DNA of 64,000 nucleotides from Streptomyces sp. NBC_01217 (GCF_035994185.1 NZ_CP108538.1:5495501-5559500), one strand, 5' to 3'. Shown: positions 33,051 through 42,573, counted from the stretch's first letter. Program-made: numbers and translations. The notes: generated by a model not told the origin, from the sequence alone.

Positions 33051-34643
33051 TCAGGCCCGTATCAGCTCCCGGTCCATCGCCGCGCGCAGTCGCAGTGTGG
33101 AGACCAGGCGTTGGAAGGCCTCCGACCAGTAGCCGTTCGCGCCGGGCGAGGCGTTCTCCGGTTCGTCCGGGGTGGTCGTGAGAACCTCCAGGCGGTCCGC
33201 CTCGGCCGGGTTCAGGCAGCGCTCGGCGAGGCCCATGACGCCGCTGAAGCTCCAGGGGTAGCTGCCCGCGTCCCGGGCGATGTCCAGGGCGTCGACGACC
33301 GAGCGGCCGAGGGGATCGGCCCAGGGGGTCGGGCAGACCCCGAGCAACTGGAAGGCTTCCGACAGGCCGTGCGCCGCGATGAAGTCGGCCACCCATTCGG
33401 CCCGTTCGGCAGCGGGAAGTATGGCGAGGAGCTTCGAGCGCTCGGCGAGCGACGCCGTACCGGGACCGTTCGACGGGGGGACGGAGGGAGCGCCGAGCAG
33501 CGCGCGGGCCCACTCGGGATCCCGCTGCCGCACCGCCGCCCGGCACCACGCCGCGTGCAGTTCCTCGGCCCAACCGTCGGCCACCGGCAGGTCGACGATC
33601 TCCCGCGCGGTGCGGCCACCGAAACGCACCGGCCAGGTGGCGAGCGGACTCGCCTCCACCAACTGGCCCAGCCACCAGGACCGTTCGCCCCGCCCGGACG
33701 GCGCCGCCGCCACCACACCGTCGCGCTCCATCGACGCATCGCATTCGTGCGGGGCCTCCACGGCGACGCAAGCCTCGTCGCCCGTGAGGTCCGGGCTCAC
33801 ACAGGACGTCGCGCGGGCCGCCATCCGTCCGGCGAACGCCGACTCCGGCAGCGCGGAAAGCAGTTCGGCGGCCGTCGAGCGGACATTGCGGCTGCGGTCG
33901 GAGAGGGCCCGTTCCAGGAAGGCCTCGTCCACCGAGGACAGACCGGTGCGCAGCGAGTCGAGGAACATCAGCCGGTCCTCGGCGCGTTCGGTCGGCCACG
34001 TGGAGGCGAGCAGCGCGAGCGCTTCGGCCGGATCATGCGCCCGTACGGCCCCGAGCAGGGCGACCCGTTCGGCGAAGAGACCCTCCTCCCACAGCCGGGC
34101 AACCGCTTCCGGCTCGGTGACATCGGGCAGCGGTGAGCCGCCGGACGAGCCTCGTAGCGCGAACTTCCACTCCGGGTTCAGCCCGGCCAGCCACAGCCCG
34201 CGCGGTCCGGCGAAGGCCAGCGCCTGGGGCCGCAGATCGGTACGGGACCTGGCCGCGTCCAGCAGGGCCGGGAGCAGCGCGGCCGGAGCCCGGAACCCCT
34301 GTTGATCGGCGGTGGCCAGCCACTGCGGGATCAGCTCCGTGAGATCGGGGGCCGTACCGCGCCGGCCGCTCGCGCCGCCCGGTGCCGACCGGTCCGCGAG
34401 GAGCTGGGCGAGCCTGTGCCGCGCGGCCGGGGGCAGCGGCGGCCGCGGGTCGGCGGGCGCCGGTTCGGGCCGGGCGGCCGCGGGGGCGGGCAGGAGCCCC
34501 GCCCTGCGCCGCACGGTGTGCAGCGCCGCCGCGTCCAGCAGCCCGGCCGGTCCGCCGCCCCCCTCGACCGGGCGGCGGTCGGTGCCGAGAAGCGCCGAGG
34601 TGACGAGCTCATCCCATGGCGCGTGCGTGATGGTGCGAGACAT
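33051..34643 (-). CDS. DUF5691-type alpha-helical repeat protein of MoxR-vWA cluster
   Basis: 530 residues, no membrane helix or signal peptide. ATG 34643 follows AAGGGGGA. It starts with WDELVTSALLGTDRRPV, a signature I associate with the DUF5691 family (from memory). The central part (about 200-290) has Ala/Leu-rich helices such as FLERALSDRSRNVRSTAAELLSALP, which look like HEAT-type repeats, so it is probably a scaffold or adaptor. It lies 29 bases downstream of the SWIM zinc-finger gene on the same strand and opposite the MoxR operon; these families recur together. The function is unknown. Confidence 0.75.
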   Translation of the reverse strand: MSRTITHAPWDELVTSALLGTDRRPVEGGGGPAGLLDAAALHTVRRRAGLLPAPAAARPEPAPADPRPPLPPAARHRLAQLLADRSAPGGASGRRGTAPDLTELIPQWLATADQQGFRAPAALLPALLDAARSRTDLRPQALAFAGPRGLWLAGLNPEWKFALRGSSGGSPLPDVTEPEAVARLWEEGLFAERVALLGAVRAHDPAEALALLASTWPTERAEDRLMFLDSLRTGLSSVDEAFLERALSDRSRNVRSTAAELLSALPESAFAGRMAARATSCVSPDLTGDEACVAVEAPHECDASMERDGVVAAAPSGRGERSWWLGQLVEASPLATWPVRFGGRTAREIVDLPVADGWAEELHAAWCRAAVRQRDPEWARALLGAPSVPPSNGPGTASLAERSKLLAILPAAERAEWVADFIAAHGLSEAFQLLGVCPTPWADPLGRSVVDALDIARDAGSYPWSFSGVMGLAERCLNPAEADRLEVLTTTPDEPENASPGANGYWSEAFQRLVSTLRLRAAMDRELIRA

Positions 34644-34672
34644 TGATCCCCCTTCGAACGTCGAATCCAGCG

Positions 34673-36094
34673 TCAGATAAGCGGCACGGTCCCGGACGTC
34701 ATGACGACGCCGCCGATGCCGTCGGTGTCCGTGCCCGTGGACCAGGCCGCGAACGGGTCGAAGCCGCGGTGGCCGCATTCGCCGAAGACCGTGACCGGAC
34801 GGCCGCCGGAGAGCGCGACGAGCTTCCACAGCCCGGGCCGGGACAGCGCCGCCGGGGCGACGGGCAGGGCCGCATCGCCCACCGCGTCGACCAGCTGCCA
34901 GCCGTCCCCGGACGGCACGGGTATGACCTCGCGCAGCGTCACCGGCCAGGCGTCCAGCCAGGGATCGTCCCGCAGGGCGTGCCCGTACGCGGCGATCGCG
35001 GCAGCCGCCGTGGAGCCCGGCGGGGGAGCGCCGGCCGACACCGGCGCGCCGAACTGTCCGCCCAGCTCCGCGCGAAGCTGCCCGGCCCCCCGGTACGGAG
35101 TGATCTCGGCGTCGATCGTGACGCCCACCGGCAGTGCCGGCCCGGGGGAGCGCCCGGCCGCCCCGAAGGAGAGCAGCAGTGCCGTGCGGCCCGAGCCCCT
35201 TCCGTACAGCCAGATGCGGCGCGTGACGATCTTGCCGTCCGGGGTGTCGTACTGGGCGAGGACCAGCCAGTGGTCGCGGACCGGCGGGCCCTCGGCGGGG
35301 GCGGTCAGTCCCACTCGCGTACGGACCGTGGCCGCCAGCGGCTCCGGCAGCCGGTCGATCCCCAGCCATGCGCTGTCCAGCATGTGCAGCAGCGCGCACT
35401 CCTCCAGCAGCCGCGCAGGCCAGTCCGGCCCGGACGCCGGGACAGCCCCCAATTCCCTTACGCGGGCAGCCAGTCCGGGTGCCTGGGCGTCGACCATACG
35501 GGCCGCCGTCTCCTCCCACAGCCCGTACCCCGACTGGTCGGCCGCTGCCAGGCCGCCGCGCAGCAGATCCGTCAGCCGCTGCTCCAGCTCCCGTGTGCCG
35601 CCGGTGATCCGCTCGGCCCGGCGCTCGGCGCGCCGCCGGGCAGCCTCGGGGTCGGCCGGGCCCGCGGCCGGGGCGCCCGCCGCCGCCCCGCCTTTCTCCT
35701 CCTTCTCCGCCGCGCGCTCGCGACGGCCCGTCAGCCACTCACCGGCCCAGTCCGGCACCTCGCCCGCGGGCAGGGCCGATTCGCCGGCCGACCAGACCAG
35801 CAGCAGTCCCAGCGCGTGCTTGCACGGGAACTTCCGGCTGGGGCAACTGCACTTGTACGCAGGGCCGGTGGTGTCGATCACCGTCTGATACGGCTTGCTC
35901 CCGCTGCCCTTGCACAGCCCCCACACCGCACCCGAACCGTCACACCCGCCGCCCGACCACGGACCGGCCGAACCGAGTCTGCTCCCCGCCTTGCGTGATG
36001 CCTCGTCAGGAGCCAGGGCCAGGACCTGCTCCGCCGTCCAGCGCGCCGCCGGGGCGGCGGTGCGCAAGGGTTCTCCCCCGTGAGATAGCAGCAT
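34673..36094 (-). CDS. SWIM zinc-finger protein of MoxR-vWA cluster
   Basis: 473 residues. The SWIM motif CxCx(n)CxH is seen in YKCSCPSRKFPCKHALGLLL (about 88-107). It is preceded by WSGGGCDGSGAVWGLCKGSG, which may form the substrate side. The rest is helical and beta-rich with no known domain; it contains HWLVLAQYDTPDGKIVTRRIWLYG (in part WLVLAQYDTPDG). SWIM domains bind DNA or protein partners through zinc. No clear ribosome-binding site precedes ATG 36094, and TACCGT lies 7 bases upstream, so translation may be leaderless. It is divergent from the lipoprotein and MoxR genes. Confidence 0.82.
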   Translation of the reverse strand: MLLSHGGEPLRTAAPAARWTAEQVLALAPDEASRKAGSRLGSAGPWSGGGCDGSGAVWGLCKGSGSKPYQTVIDTTGPAYKCSCPSRKFPCKHALGLLLVWSAGESALPAGEVPDWAGEWLTGRRERAAEKEEKGGAAAGAPAAGPADPEAARRRAERRAERITGGTRELEQRLTDLLRGGLAAADQSGYGLWEETAARMVDAQAPGLAARVRELGAVPASGPDWPARLLEECALLHMLDSAWLGIDRLPEPLAATVRTRVGLTAPAEGPPVRDHWLVLAQYDTPDGKIVTRRIWLYGRGSGRTALLLSFGAAGRSPGPALPVGVTIDAEITPYRGAGQLRAELGGQFGAPVSAGAPPPGSTAAAAIAAYGHALRDDPWLDAWPVTLREVIPVPSGDGWQLVDAVGDAALPVAPAALSRPGLWKLVALSGGRPVTVFGECGHRGFDPFAAWSTGTDTDGIGGVVMTSGTVPLI

Positions 36095-36226
36095 GGGAAC
36101 GACGGTAGAACGCGCCACTGACAATTGGCCTGACCTGCCTTTTCGTCGTCTCGTAAGCAGCTTGACCTGACTCTCTCTTTGCGATTCGCTGCGAGTTCCA
36201 GACTCATGGATCCGGGGGATCAACCG

Positions 36227-36673
36227 ATGAGCCACAGCATCCGCAACATCCACACCATCCGTAACGGCCGCACCATCCGGACTGCCGTCTCCGCAGCCGT
36301 CGTTCTCGGTCTCGCCGTGGGCCTCGGGGCGTGCTCCGAGGCCGTCGACCAGGTGGACAAGGCCGTGGACGAGACGTACGAGGTCACCTACGAGGTCACC
36401 GGCACGAGCGTCGACGAGATCCAGTTCCACGCGGGCGGCGGCAAGGCCATGGACCCGGAGATCGAGACGGTCAAGTCCCCCACCCTGCCGTGGCGGAAGA
36501 CGGTCACGCTGCGAGGGATCATGCCGCCCGCCGTCATGCCGATCGCCCTGGACGAGGCGGGGGCCGACGTCGCCTGCTCGATCACGCACGAGGGCAAGGT
36601 CATCAAGAAGGCCGAGGGTGAGGGGCTCATCACCGCGGGCGGCTGCATCACCGTCTCGCCGGTGGGCGGCTGA
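36227..36673 (+). CDS. Small lipoprotein, MmpS-like fold
   Basis: 148 residues. ATG 36227. The signal peptide ends in a lipobox (LAVGLGACS), so the mature protein should be lipid-anchored at Cys36. The mature part (TYEVTYEVTGTSVDEIQFH, LPWRKTVTLRG, VACSITHEGKVIKKAEGEG, CITV) resembles the MmpS/beta-sandwich family of actinobacterial exported proteins, including a cysteine pair in the same places. It lies between the two arms of the MoxR-vWA cluster. It may be a passenger gene or the envelope partner of the system. Confidence 0.78.
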   Translation: MSHSIRNIHTIRNGRTIRTAVSAAVVLGLAVGLGACSEAVDQVDKAVDETYEVTYEVTGTSVDEIQFHAGGGKAMDPEIETVKSPTLPWRKTVTLRGIMPPAVMPIALDEAGADVACSITHEGKVIKKAEGEGLITAGGCITVSPVGG

Positions 36674-36783
36674 ACTCTCCGCCCGCAGCGGGCGAATCGG
36701 CCCTGACCTGCGTCGGGGCCGATTGTCAGTGCCATGGTGCACGGTGGGAACCACAACAGGTCGACCGATCTGGAGGGGGATCC

Positions 36784-37896
36784 ATGACCGTGTCCGAAAC
36801 CACCGCCGCCGTCGGCGCGCAGGCCCTGCGACCGCATGCCGAGGACGCCTTCGCCCATGAGCTGAAGGCGCTCGCCGCGGCCGACGACCGCCCGCGGCCC
36901 GCCCGTTGGCAGCTGTCGCCATGGGCCGTCGCCACCTACCTGCTCGGTGGCACACTGCCGGACGGCACGGTGATCACACCCAAGTACGTGGGCCCGCGCC
37001 GCCTCGTCGAAGTCGCCGTGACCACACTCGCCACCGACCGGGCCCTGCTCCTCCTCGGAGTTCCCGGCACCGCCAAGACCTGGGTATCCGAGCATCTCGC
37101 GGCCGCCGTCAGTGGCGACTCGACGCTGCTCGTCCAGGGCACGGCGGGCACCCCGGAGGAAGCCGTCCGCTACGGCTGGAATTACGCACAACTGCTCGCG
37201 CACGGCCCCAGCCGCGACGCCCTGGTGCCCAGCCCGCTTATGCGCGCCATGTCCGACGGCATGACCGCACGGATCGAGGAGCTCACCCGCATCCCCGCCG
37301 ATGTGCAGGACTCGCTCATCACGATCCTCTCGGAGAAGACGCTCCCCGTCCCCGAACTGGGCCAGGAGGTCCAGGCGGTCCGCGGATTCAACGTCATCGC
37401 CACCGCCAACGACCGCGACCGCGGGGTCAACGAGCTGTCCAGCGCGCTGCGCCGCCGGTTCAACACCGTCGTGCTGCCGCTGCCGGCCACTCCCGACGCG
37501 GAGGTCGACATCGTGTCCCGGCGCGTCGATCAGATCGGGCGCTCGCTCGACCTCCCGGCCGCTCCCGACGGCATGGCCGAGATCCGGCGCGTCGTCACGG
37601 TCTTCCGCGAACTGCGCGACGGCGTCACCGCCGACGGCCGCACCAAGCTCAAATCCCCCTCGGGGACGCTCTCGACGGCCGAGGCGATCTCCGTCGTCAC
37701 CAACGGCCTCGCACTGGCCGCGCATTTCGGGGACGGGGTGCTGCGCCCCGGAGATGTGGCGGCGGGCATCCTCGGCGCGGTCGTCCGCGATCCGGCGGCC
37801 GACCGGGTGGTCTGGCAGGAGTATCTGGAGACCGTGGTCCGCGAGCGGGACGGGTGGAAGGACTTCTACCGCGCCTGCCGCGAGGTATCCGCATGA
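36784..37896 (+). CDS. MoxR-family AAA+ ATPase
   Basis: 370 residues, cytoplasmic. ATG 36784 follows GGAGGGGG. Walker A is LGVPGTAKTWVSEHLA; the Walker B region ARIEELTRIPADVQDSL has a Glu-Glu where Asp-Glu is usual; sensor 1 is NVIATANDRD; the arginine finger region is SSALRRRFNTVVLP. The MoxR beta-hairpin insertion is seen in LSEKTLPVPELGQEVQAV. MoxR ATPases work with von Willebrand A proteins as chaperone-like remodellers, inserting cofactors or maturing complexes. The stop codon overlaps the next start (ATGA), as does the next junction, so this is one operon with the DUF5682-type and vWA genes. Confidence 0.92.
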   Translation: MTVSETTAAVGAQALRPHAEDAFAHELKALAAADDRPRPARWQLSPWAVATYLLGGTLPDGTVITPKYVGPRRLVEVAVTTLATDRALLLLGVPGTAKTWVSEHLAAAVSGDSTLLVQGTAGTPEEAVRYGWNYAQLLAHGPSRDALVPSPLMRAMSDGMTARIEELTRIPADVQDSLITILSEKTLPVPELGQEVQAVRGFNVIATANDRDRGVNELSSALRRRFNTVVLPLPATPDAEVDIVSRRVDQIGRSLDLPAAPDGMAEIRRVVTVFRELRDGVTADGRTKLKSPSGTLSTAEAISVVTNGLALAAHFGDGVLRPGDVAAGILGAVVRDPAADRVVWQEYLETVVRERDGWKDFYRACREVSA

Positions 37897-40301
37897 CCGG
37901 GGCCGCGCGTCCCGTCGGACCGCTGCTGCTGGGTGTGCGGCACCACGGCCCGGGCTCGGCCCGAGCAGTCCGTGCGGCCCTGGACGCCGCCCGCCCACGG
38001 GCGGTGCTCATCGAAGGACCTCCGGAGGGTGACGCACTGCTGCCGCTGGCCGCCGACGAGCAGATGCGGCCGCCGGTCGCGCTCCTCGCCCATGCCGTGG
38101 ACGACCCAGGGCAGGCGGCGTTCTGGCCACTGGCCGCGTTCTCGCCCGAGTGGGTCGCGGTCCGCTGGGCGCTGGCGCACGACGTGCCGGTGCGCTTCAT
38201 CGACCTGCCCGCCGCGAACTCCCTGGCCATGACGCAGGCAGCGGAACGCGAAACGGGCCCGGACGGGGAGCCGTCCACCGGCACTTCGCACGCACACGTT
38301 CCGATCGACCCCATCGGCGTACTGGCCGGGACGGCGGGTTACGACGACCCGGAGCGCTGGTGGGAGGACGTCGTCGAACACCGCACCCAGGGCGGCGAGG
38401 CCGTCGACCCACGGGCCCCGTTCGCCGCGCTCGCCGAGGCGATGACGGCCCTGCGCGAGGTGTACGGGGACGGCGGCCATCCCCGTGACACCGTCCGCGA
38501 GGCGCATATGCGCATCCAACTGCGAAAGGCGGTGAAGGAATTCGGCGCCGACGTCGCGGTCGTCTGCGGTGCCTGGCATGTGCCCGCGCTCGGCACGCGA
38601 ACCACACTCGCCGCCGACCGGGCCCTGCTCAAGGGGCTGCCCAAGGTCAAGGCCGAGCTGACCTGGGTGCCCTGGTCGCACCGCCGGCTCGCCCGGCACA
38701 GCGGATACGGGGCGGGCATCGACTCGCCCGGCTGGTACGGACACCTCTTCGAGGCGGCCAACCGCCCGATCGAGCGGTGGATGACCAAGGTCGCCGGACT
38801 CCTGCGTGACGAGGGCCGGTTCGTCTCGTCCGCCCATGTCATCGAGGCCGTCCGGCTCGCCGGGACCCTCGCCGCCCTGCGTGGCCGCCCGCTCGCCGGG
38901 CTGGGCGAGACGACCGACGCGATTCGGGCCGTGATGTGCGAAGGCTCCGACGTGCCGCTCGCGCTCGTACAGGACCGGCTGATCGTCGGAGAGACACTCG
39001 GCGAAGTACCGGACACCGCCCCCGCCGTGCCCCTGCAGCGCGACCTCATTCGGCAGCAGCGCACGCTCCGGCTCAAACCGGAGGCGCTGGAGCGGGAGTT
39101 GGAGCTCGACCTGCGCAAGGACACCGACGCGGCCCGCAGCCGCCTGCTGCACCGGCTCCGGCTCCTCGCAGTCGGCTGGGGCGAACCGGCCGTCGGCCGG
39201 GGGAGCACCGGCACCTTCCGGGAGAGCTGGCGGCTGCGCTGGGAACCCGAGCTGTACGTACAGGTCGCGGAGGCCGGGACCTGGGGTACCACCGTGCTTG
39301 CCGCGGCGACCGCCAGGGCCGGGTTCCAGGCGGCTTCGGCGACCGCACTAGCCGAGGTCACCGCGCTTGCCGAGCACTGCCTCCTCGCCGAACTGCCCGA
39401 CGCGCTGCCCGTGGTGATGCGCGCCCTCGCCGACCGTGCCGCACTCGACGCCGACGTCGGCCATCTCGCCGAAGCCCTGCCCGCCCTGGCCCGCACCCTG
39501 CGCTACGGAGATGTGCGGTCCACGGACACCACCGCCCTCGGCGAGGTCGCCGCCGGACTCGCCGAGCGGATCTGCGTCGGACTGCCACCCGCCTGCACCG
39601 GGCTCGACGCCGACGGCGCCGCCGAACTGCGCCGCCGGGTGGACGGGGTCCACACCGCGATCGGGCTGCTCACCGGAGCCGTTCGGCCGAATGGGGACGC
39701 GGACACGGGTGCTAACGGGCTGCGCGGGCGCTGGACCGCCGTACTGCACAAGCTCGCCGCCCGGGACACGGTCGCGGGTGTCATCCGGGGCCGAGCCGCC
39801 CGCCTGCTGCTCGACGAAGGACGGCTCGCGGAGGACGACGCGGCACGCCTGATGGGCCTGGCCCTCTCGCCCGGCACACCGCCGGCCGACGCCGCGGCCT
39901 GGATCGAGGGATTCGTCGGCGGTGCCGCCGGGGGCGGCATGCTCCTCGTCCACGACGAGCGGCTGCTCGGCCTGGTCGACGCCTGGCTCACCGGGGTTCC
40001 CGCCGACACCTTCGCCGATGTGCTGCCCCTGCTGCGCCGAACCTTCTCGGCGTACGAAGCGGGCGTACGGCGCACACTCGGCGAACTCGTGCGGCGCGGT
40101 CCGGCCGCCGGGGGACCGTCAACTTTCGGCGCCGGGACCGGTTCCGGCGCCACGGCACCCGGCTTCGGACCAGTACTCGACGGGGCACGGGCCGACGCGG
40201 TGCTGCCGGTGCTGCGCCTCCTGCTCGGGCTCGACGCCGACCCGGACGATCCGGACAACAGAGCCGAGAACGCCGAGGAACCGCTGGGGGCAACGGGATG
40301 A
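37893..40301 (+). CDS. DUF5682-type large protein of MoxR-vWA operon
   Basis: 802 residues, starting at ATG 37893 inside the MoxR stop region. The N-terminus LLLGVRHHGPGSARAVRAAL followed by AVLIEGPPEGDALLP resembles the His/Glu motif pair of the EreA/ChaN/TraB-type hydrolase fold; a second His region is VVCGAWHVPALG (about 230). These could form a metal or catalytic site. The C-terminal half is helical with long Ala/Leu-rich stretches. I recognise it as the DUF5682 family that accompanies MoxR and vWA genes. It may be the effector or substrate-recognition part; that is an inference. Confidence 0.8.
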   Translation: MTGAARPVGPLLLGVRHHGPGSARAVRAALDAARPRAVLIEGPPEGDALLPLAADEQMRPPVALLAHAVDDPGQAAFWPLAAFSPEWVAVRWALAHDVPVRFIDLPAANSLAMTQAAERETGPDGEPSTGTSHAHVPIDPIGVLAGTAGYDDPERWWEDVVEHRTQGGEAVDPRAPFAALAEAMTALREVYGDGGHPRDTVREAHMRIQLRKAVKEFGADVAVVCGAWHVPALGTRTTLAADRALLKGLPKVKAELTWVPWSHRRLARHSGYGAGIDSPGWYGHLFEAANRPIERWMTKVAGLLRDEGRFVSSAHVIEAVRLAGTLAALRGRPLAGLGETTDAIRAVMCEGSDVPLALVQDRLIVGETLGEVPDTAPAVPLQRDLIRQQRTLRLKPEALERELELDLRKDTDAARSRLLHRLRLLAVGWGEPAVGRGSTGTFRESWRLRWEPELYVQVAEAGTWGTTVLAAATARAGFQAASATALAEVTALAEHCLLAELPDALPVVMRALADRAALDADVGHLAEALPALARTLRYGDVRSTDTTALGEVAAGLAERICVGLPPACTGLDADGAAELRRRVDGVHTAIGLLTGAVRPNGDADTGANGLRGRWTAVLHKLAARDTVAGVIRGRAARLLLDEGRLAEDDAARLMGLALSPGTPPADAAAWIEGFVGGAAGGGMLLVHDERLLGLVDAWLTGVPADTFADVLPLLRRTFSAYEAGVRRTLGELVRRGPAAGGPSTFGAGTGSGATAPGFGPVLDGARADAVLPVLRLLLGLDADPDDPDNRAENAEEPLGATG

Positions 40302-41485
40302 CGACGAACATGGCCGGGACCACACCGGCGAACGACGAGCGGCTGCGCCGGTGGCGGCTGGTCCTGGGCGGGGACAGCGCCGAGAGCACCGGCTGCACCC
40401 TCACCGGACGCGACGCGGCGATGGACGGCGCGCTGAACGCGCTGTACGGCGGAGGGGGGAAGCCCGGGGGCCGGGGCGGGAGCAACCGCTCGGCCGGGCT
40501 CGGGGCCTCCGCCCCCTCCGTGGCCCGCTGGCTCGGCGACATCCGCACGTACTTCCCCAGCTCCGTCGTCCAGGTCATGCAGCGCGACGCGATCGACCGG
40601 CTCGGCCTCTCCGCGCTGCTCCTGGAGCCGGAGATGCTGGAGGCGGTCGAGGCGGACGTCCATCTCGTCGGCACACTCCTCTCGCTCAACAAGGCCATGC
40701 CCGAGACGACGAAGGAGACCGCAAGAACCGTCGTGCGCAAGGTCGTCGACGACCTGGAGAAGCGGCTGGCGACCCGCACCCGGGCCACACTCACCGGCGC
40801 ACTCGACCGCTCGGCCAGGATCAACAGGCCCCGCCACCACGACATCGACTGGAACCGCACCATCCGGGCCAACCTCAAGAACTACCTCCCCGAGTACGGC
40901 ACCGTCGTCCCCGAGCGGCTCATCGGCTATGGACGGGCCGCGCAGTCCGTCAAGAAGGACGTCATCCTCTGCATCGACCAGTCGGGGTCGATGGCTGCCT
41001 CCGTCGTCTACGCCTCCGTGTTCAGCGCGGTGCTCGCCTCCATGCGCACCCTGCAGACCAGGCTCGTCGTCTTCGACACGGCCGTGGTCGACCTCACCGA
41101 CCAGCTCGACGACCCCGTCGACGTACTCTTCGGCACCCAGCTCGGCGGCGGCACCGACATCAACCGGGCGCTCGCGTACTGCCAGTCGAAGATCACCCGC
41201 CCCGCCGACACCGTCGTCGTCCTCATCAGCGACCTCTACGAGGGCGGCATACGCGACGAGATGCTGAAGCGGGTAGCAGCGATGAAGGCCTCCGGTGTGC
41301 AGTTCGTGACGCTGCTCGCGCTGTCCGACGAGGGCGCGCCCGCCTACGACCGCGACCACGCGGCGGCCCTCGGAGCCCTGGGCGCACCAGCGTTCGCATG
41401 CACCCCGGACCTCTTCCCGGAGGTGATGGCAGCGGCGATCGAGAAGAGGCCGCTTCCCATACCGGACAAGGAGACCCATCAGTAA
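40298..41485 (+). CDS. von Willebrand factor A domain protein of MoxR operon
   Basis: 395 residues, ATG 40298 overlapping the previous stop by four bases. The N-terminal half is helical (DAIDRLGLSALLLEPEMLEAV). The vWA domain (about 225-390) has an intact metal-ion-dependent adhesion site: DQSGSM (DxSxS), a Thr in GGGTDINRAL and an Asp in VVLISDLYEGG. It should bind Mg2+ and a partner protein, as ViaA-type proteins do with RavA. No signal peptide or membrane helix, so it acts in the cytoplasm. It is the last gene of the operon. Confidence 0.9.
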   Translation: MTTNMAGTTPANDERLRRWRLVLGGDSAESTGCTLTGRDAAMDGALNALYGGGGKPGGRGGSNRSAGLGASAPSVARWLGDIRTYFPSSVVQVMQRDAIDRLGLSALLLEPEMLEAVEADVHLVGTLLSLNKAMPETTKETARTVVRKVVDDLEKRLATRTRATLTGALDRSARINRPRHHDIDWNRTIRANLKNYLPEYGTVVPERLIGYGRAAQSVKKDVILCIDQSGSMAASVVYASVFSAVLASMRTLQTRLVVFDTAVVDLTDQLDDPVDVLFGTQLGGGTDINRALAYCQSKITRPADTVVVLISDLYEGGIRDEMLKRVAAMKASGVQFVTLLALSDEGAPAYDRDHAAALGALGAPAFACTPDLFPEVMAAAIEKRPLPIPDKETHQ

Positions 41486-41589
41486 CAAGGGGCTTGCGTG
41501 ACCCCGGGAGGTTCGTGCAAGCATCGTCCCGTCACCCGCGGAGGACCGCGTTCCGCGGTCCGCGCCATCCTGAGAGGGCTCACCTCCAC

Positions 41590-42465
41590 GTGACCACCGC
41601 AGCCGTTCACGCCGCCACCGATCCGCGCCTTCGGCGCGGGCCGGTCGCCCGGCGTGCGCTGCAGGTGATCCTGTTCCTCGGTGGACTGCTGGCCCTGGTC
41701 CTTCTCTTCGGGACGCGGGCCTACGCGTCGGAGCAGGCCGCTGCGACGCTCTCCGGCACGGGAACCACGGTCATCCGCACGGCAGTTGAGCCGGATGCGC
41801 GACTGGCCGCGGATTCGGCTGCCGACGCGCAGTCCGGTCCGGCGGACGTCCTGGGCACAGAGCCTGCCGGTGAGGCGGCAATAGCCTCGGCCGTCCACGC
41901 CACAGCCGAAGCCACAGCCAGGCCTCTCGCGCAGCAGGCCGAACCCGTCCAGCACGTTCAAGAGGCCGATGCCGACGCCCGGATGCTTCTCCGTACGGTG
42001 GCCACTGGCGTCGTCGACGCGGTCCCCGTCGGGCCGGCGCGGCTGACGCTGCCGGACACCCGCACACCGGCCCCCACCGATCCGCCCACCGTCCCGCGTA
42101 CGGTCCACGGCCCAGCCGAGGACAGCGCGCGGACCCCCGTCGCACCGCACTCCATCCATGCGTACACCCCTGCGGCGACAGCCGGTCCCGGCGGGTTCGC
42201 AGCGTTGCGCGACGCAGCGGTGCGGGGCGCCCAGCGGGCCGCCGTGCCGGAGTACCGGCCGGTGTCCGAGCGGGCGCCGTACGATCCCGCCCGCGGCCCC
42301 GGCCGTTCCGCATCCGCCGAGGCCCATGCGCCGGGCAACGGCGACCAGCACGCCGTCCCGTTCACGGGCGGCTCCTTCTTCGGACTCATACGGGGTGCGG
42401 GCCTCCCGGCGACCGCCGCACCGGTCCGCGACAGATCCGGCGACATCCTCGAATTCCCCGGTTAG
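41590..42465 (+). CDS. Hypothetical single-pass membrane or secreted protein
   Basis: 291 residues. GTG 41590 gives a short basic N-terminus followed by a membrane helix (LQVILFLGGLLALVLLFGTRAYA). The rest is an Ala/Pro/Thr/Asp-rich low-complexity chain with no known domain. It may be a signal peptide or an anchor; no lipobox is seen. It lies 104 bases after the MoxR-vWA operon and 108 bases before a frameshifted secreted-protein gene. No function can be given. Confidence 0.65.
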   Translation: MTTAAVHAATDPRLRRGPVARRALQVILFLGGLLALVLLFGTRAYASEQAAATLSGTGTTVIRTAVEPDARLAADSAADAQSGPADVLGTEPAGEAAIASAVHATAEATARPLAQQAEPVQHVQEADADARMLLRTVATGVVDAVPVGPARLTLPDTRTPAPTDPPTVPRTVHGPAEDSARTPVAPHSIHAYTPAATAGPGGFAALRDAAVRGAQRAAVPEYRPVSERAPYDPARGPGRSASAEAHAPGNGDQHAVPFTGGSFFGLIRGAGLPATAAPVRDRSGDILEFPG

Positions 42466-42573
42466 GGCAGCACGTTCCCCCGCCCCGACCTGCCGCGCGG
42501 GGGCGGAACAGGTCTGCCCGCCGTCCGGACAGTTCCGGACCGCCGAAACGAATTCGAAGGATCTGACACACAC

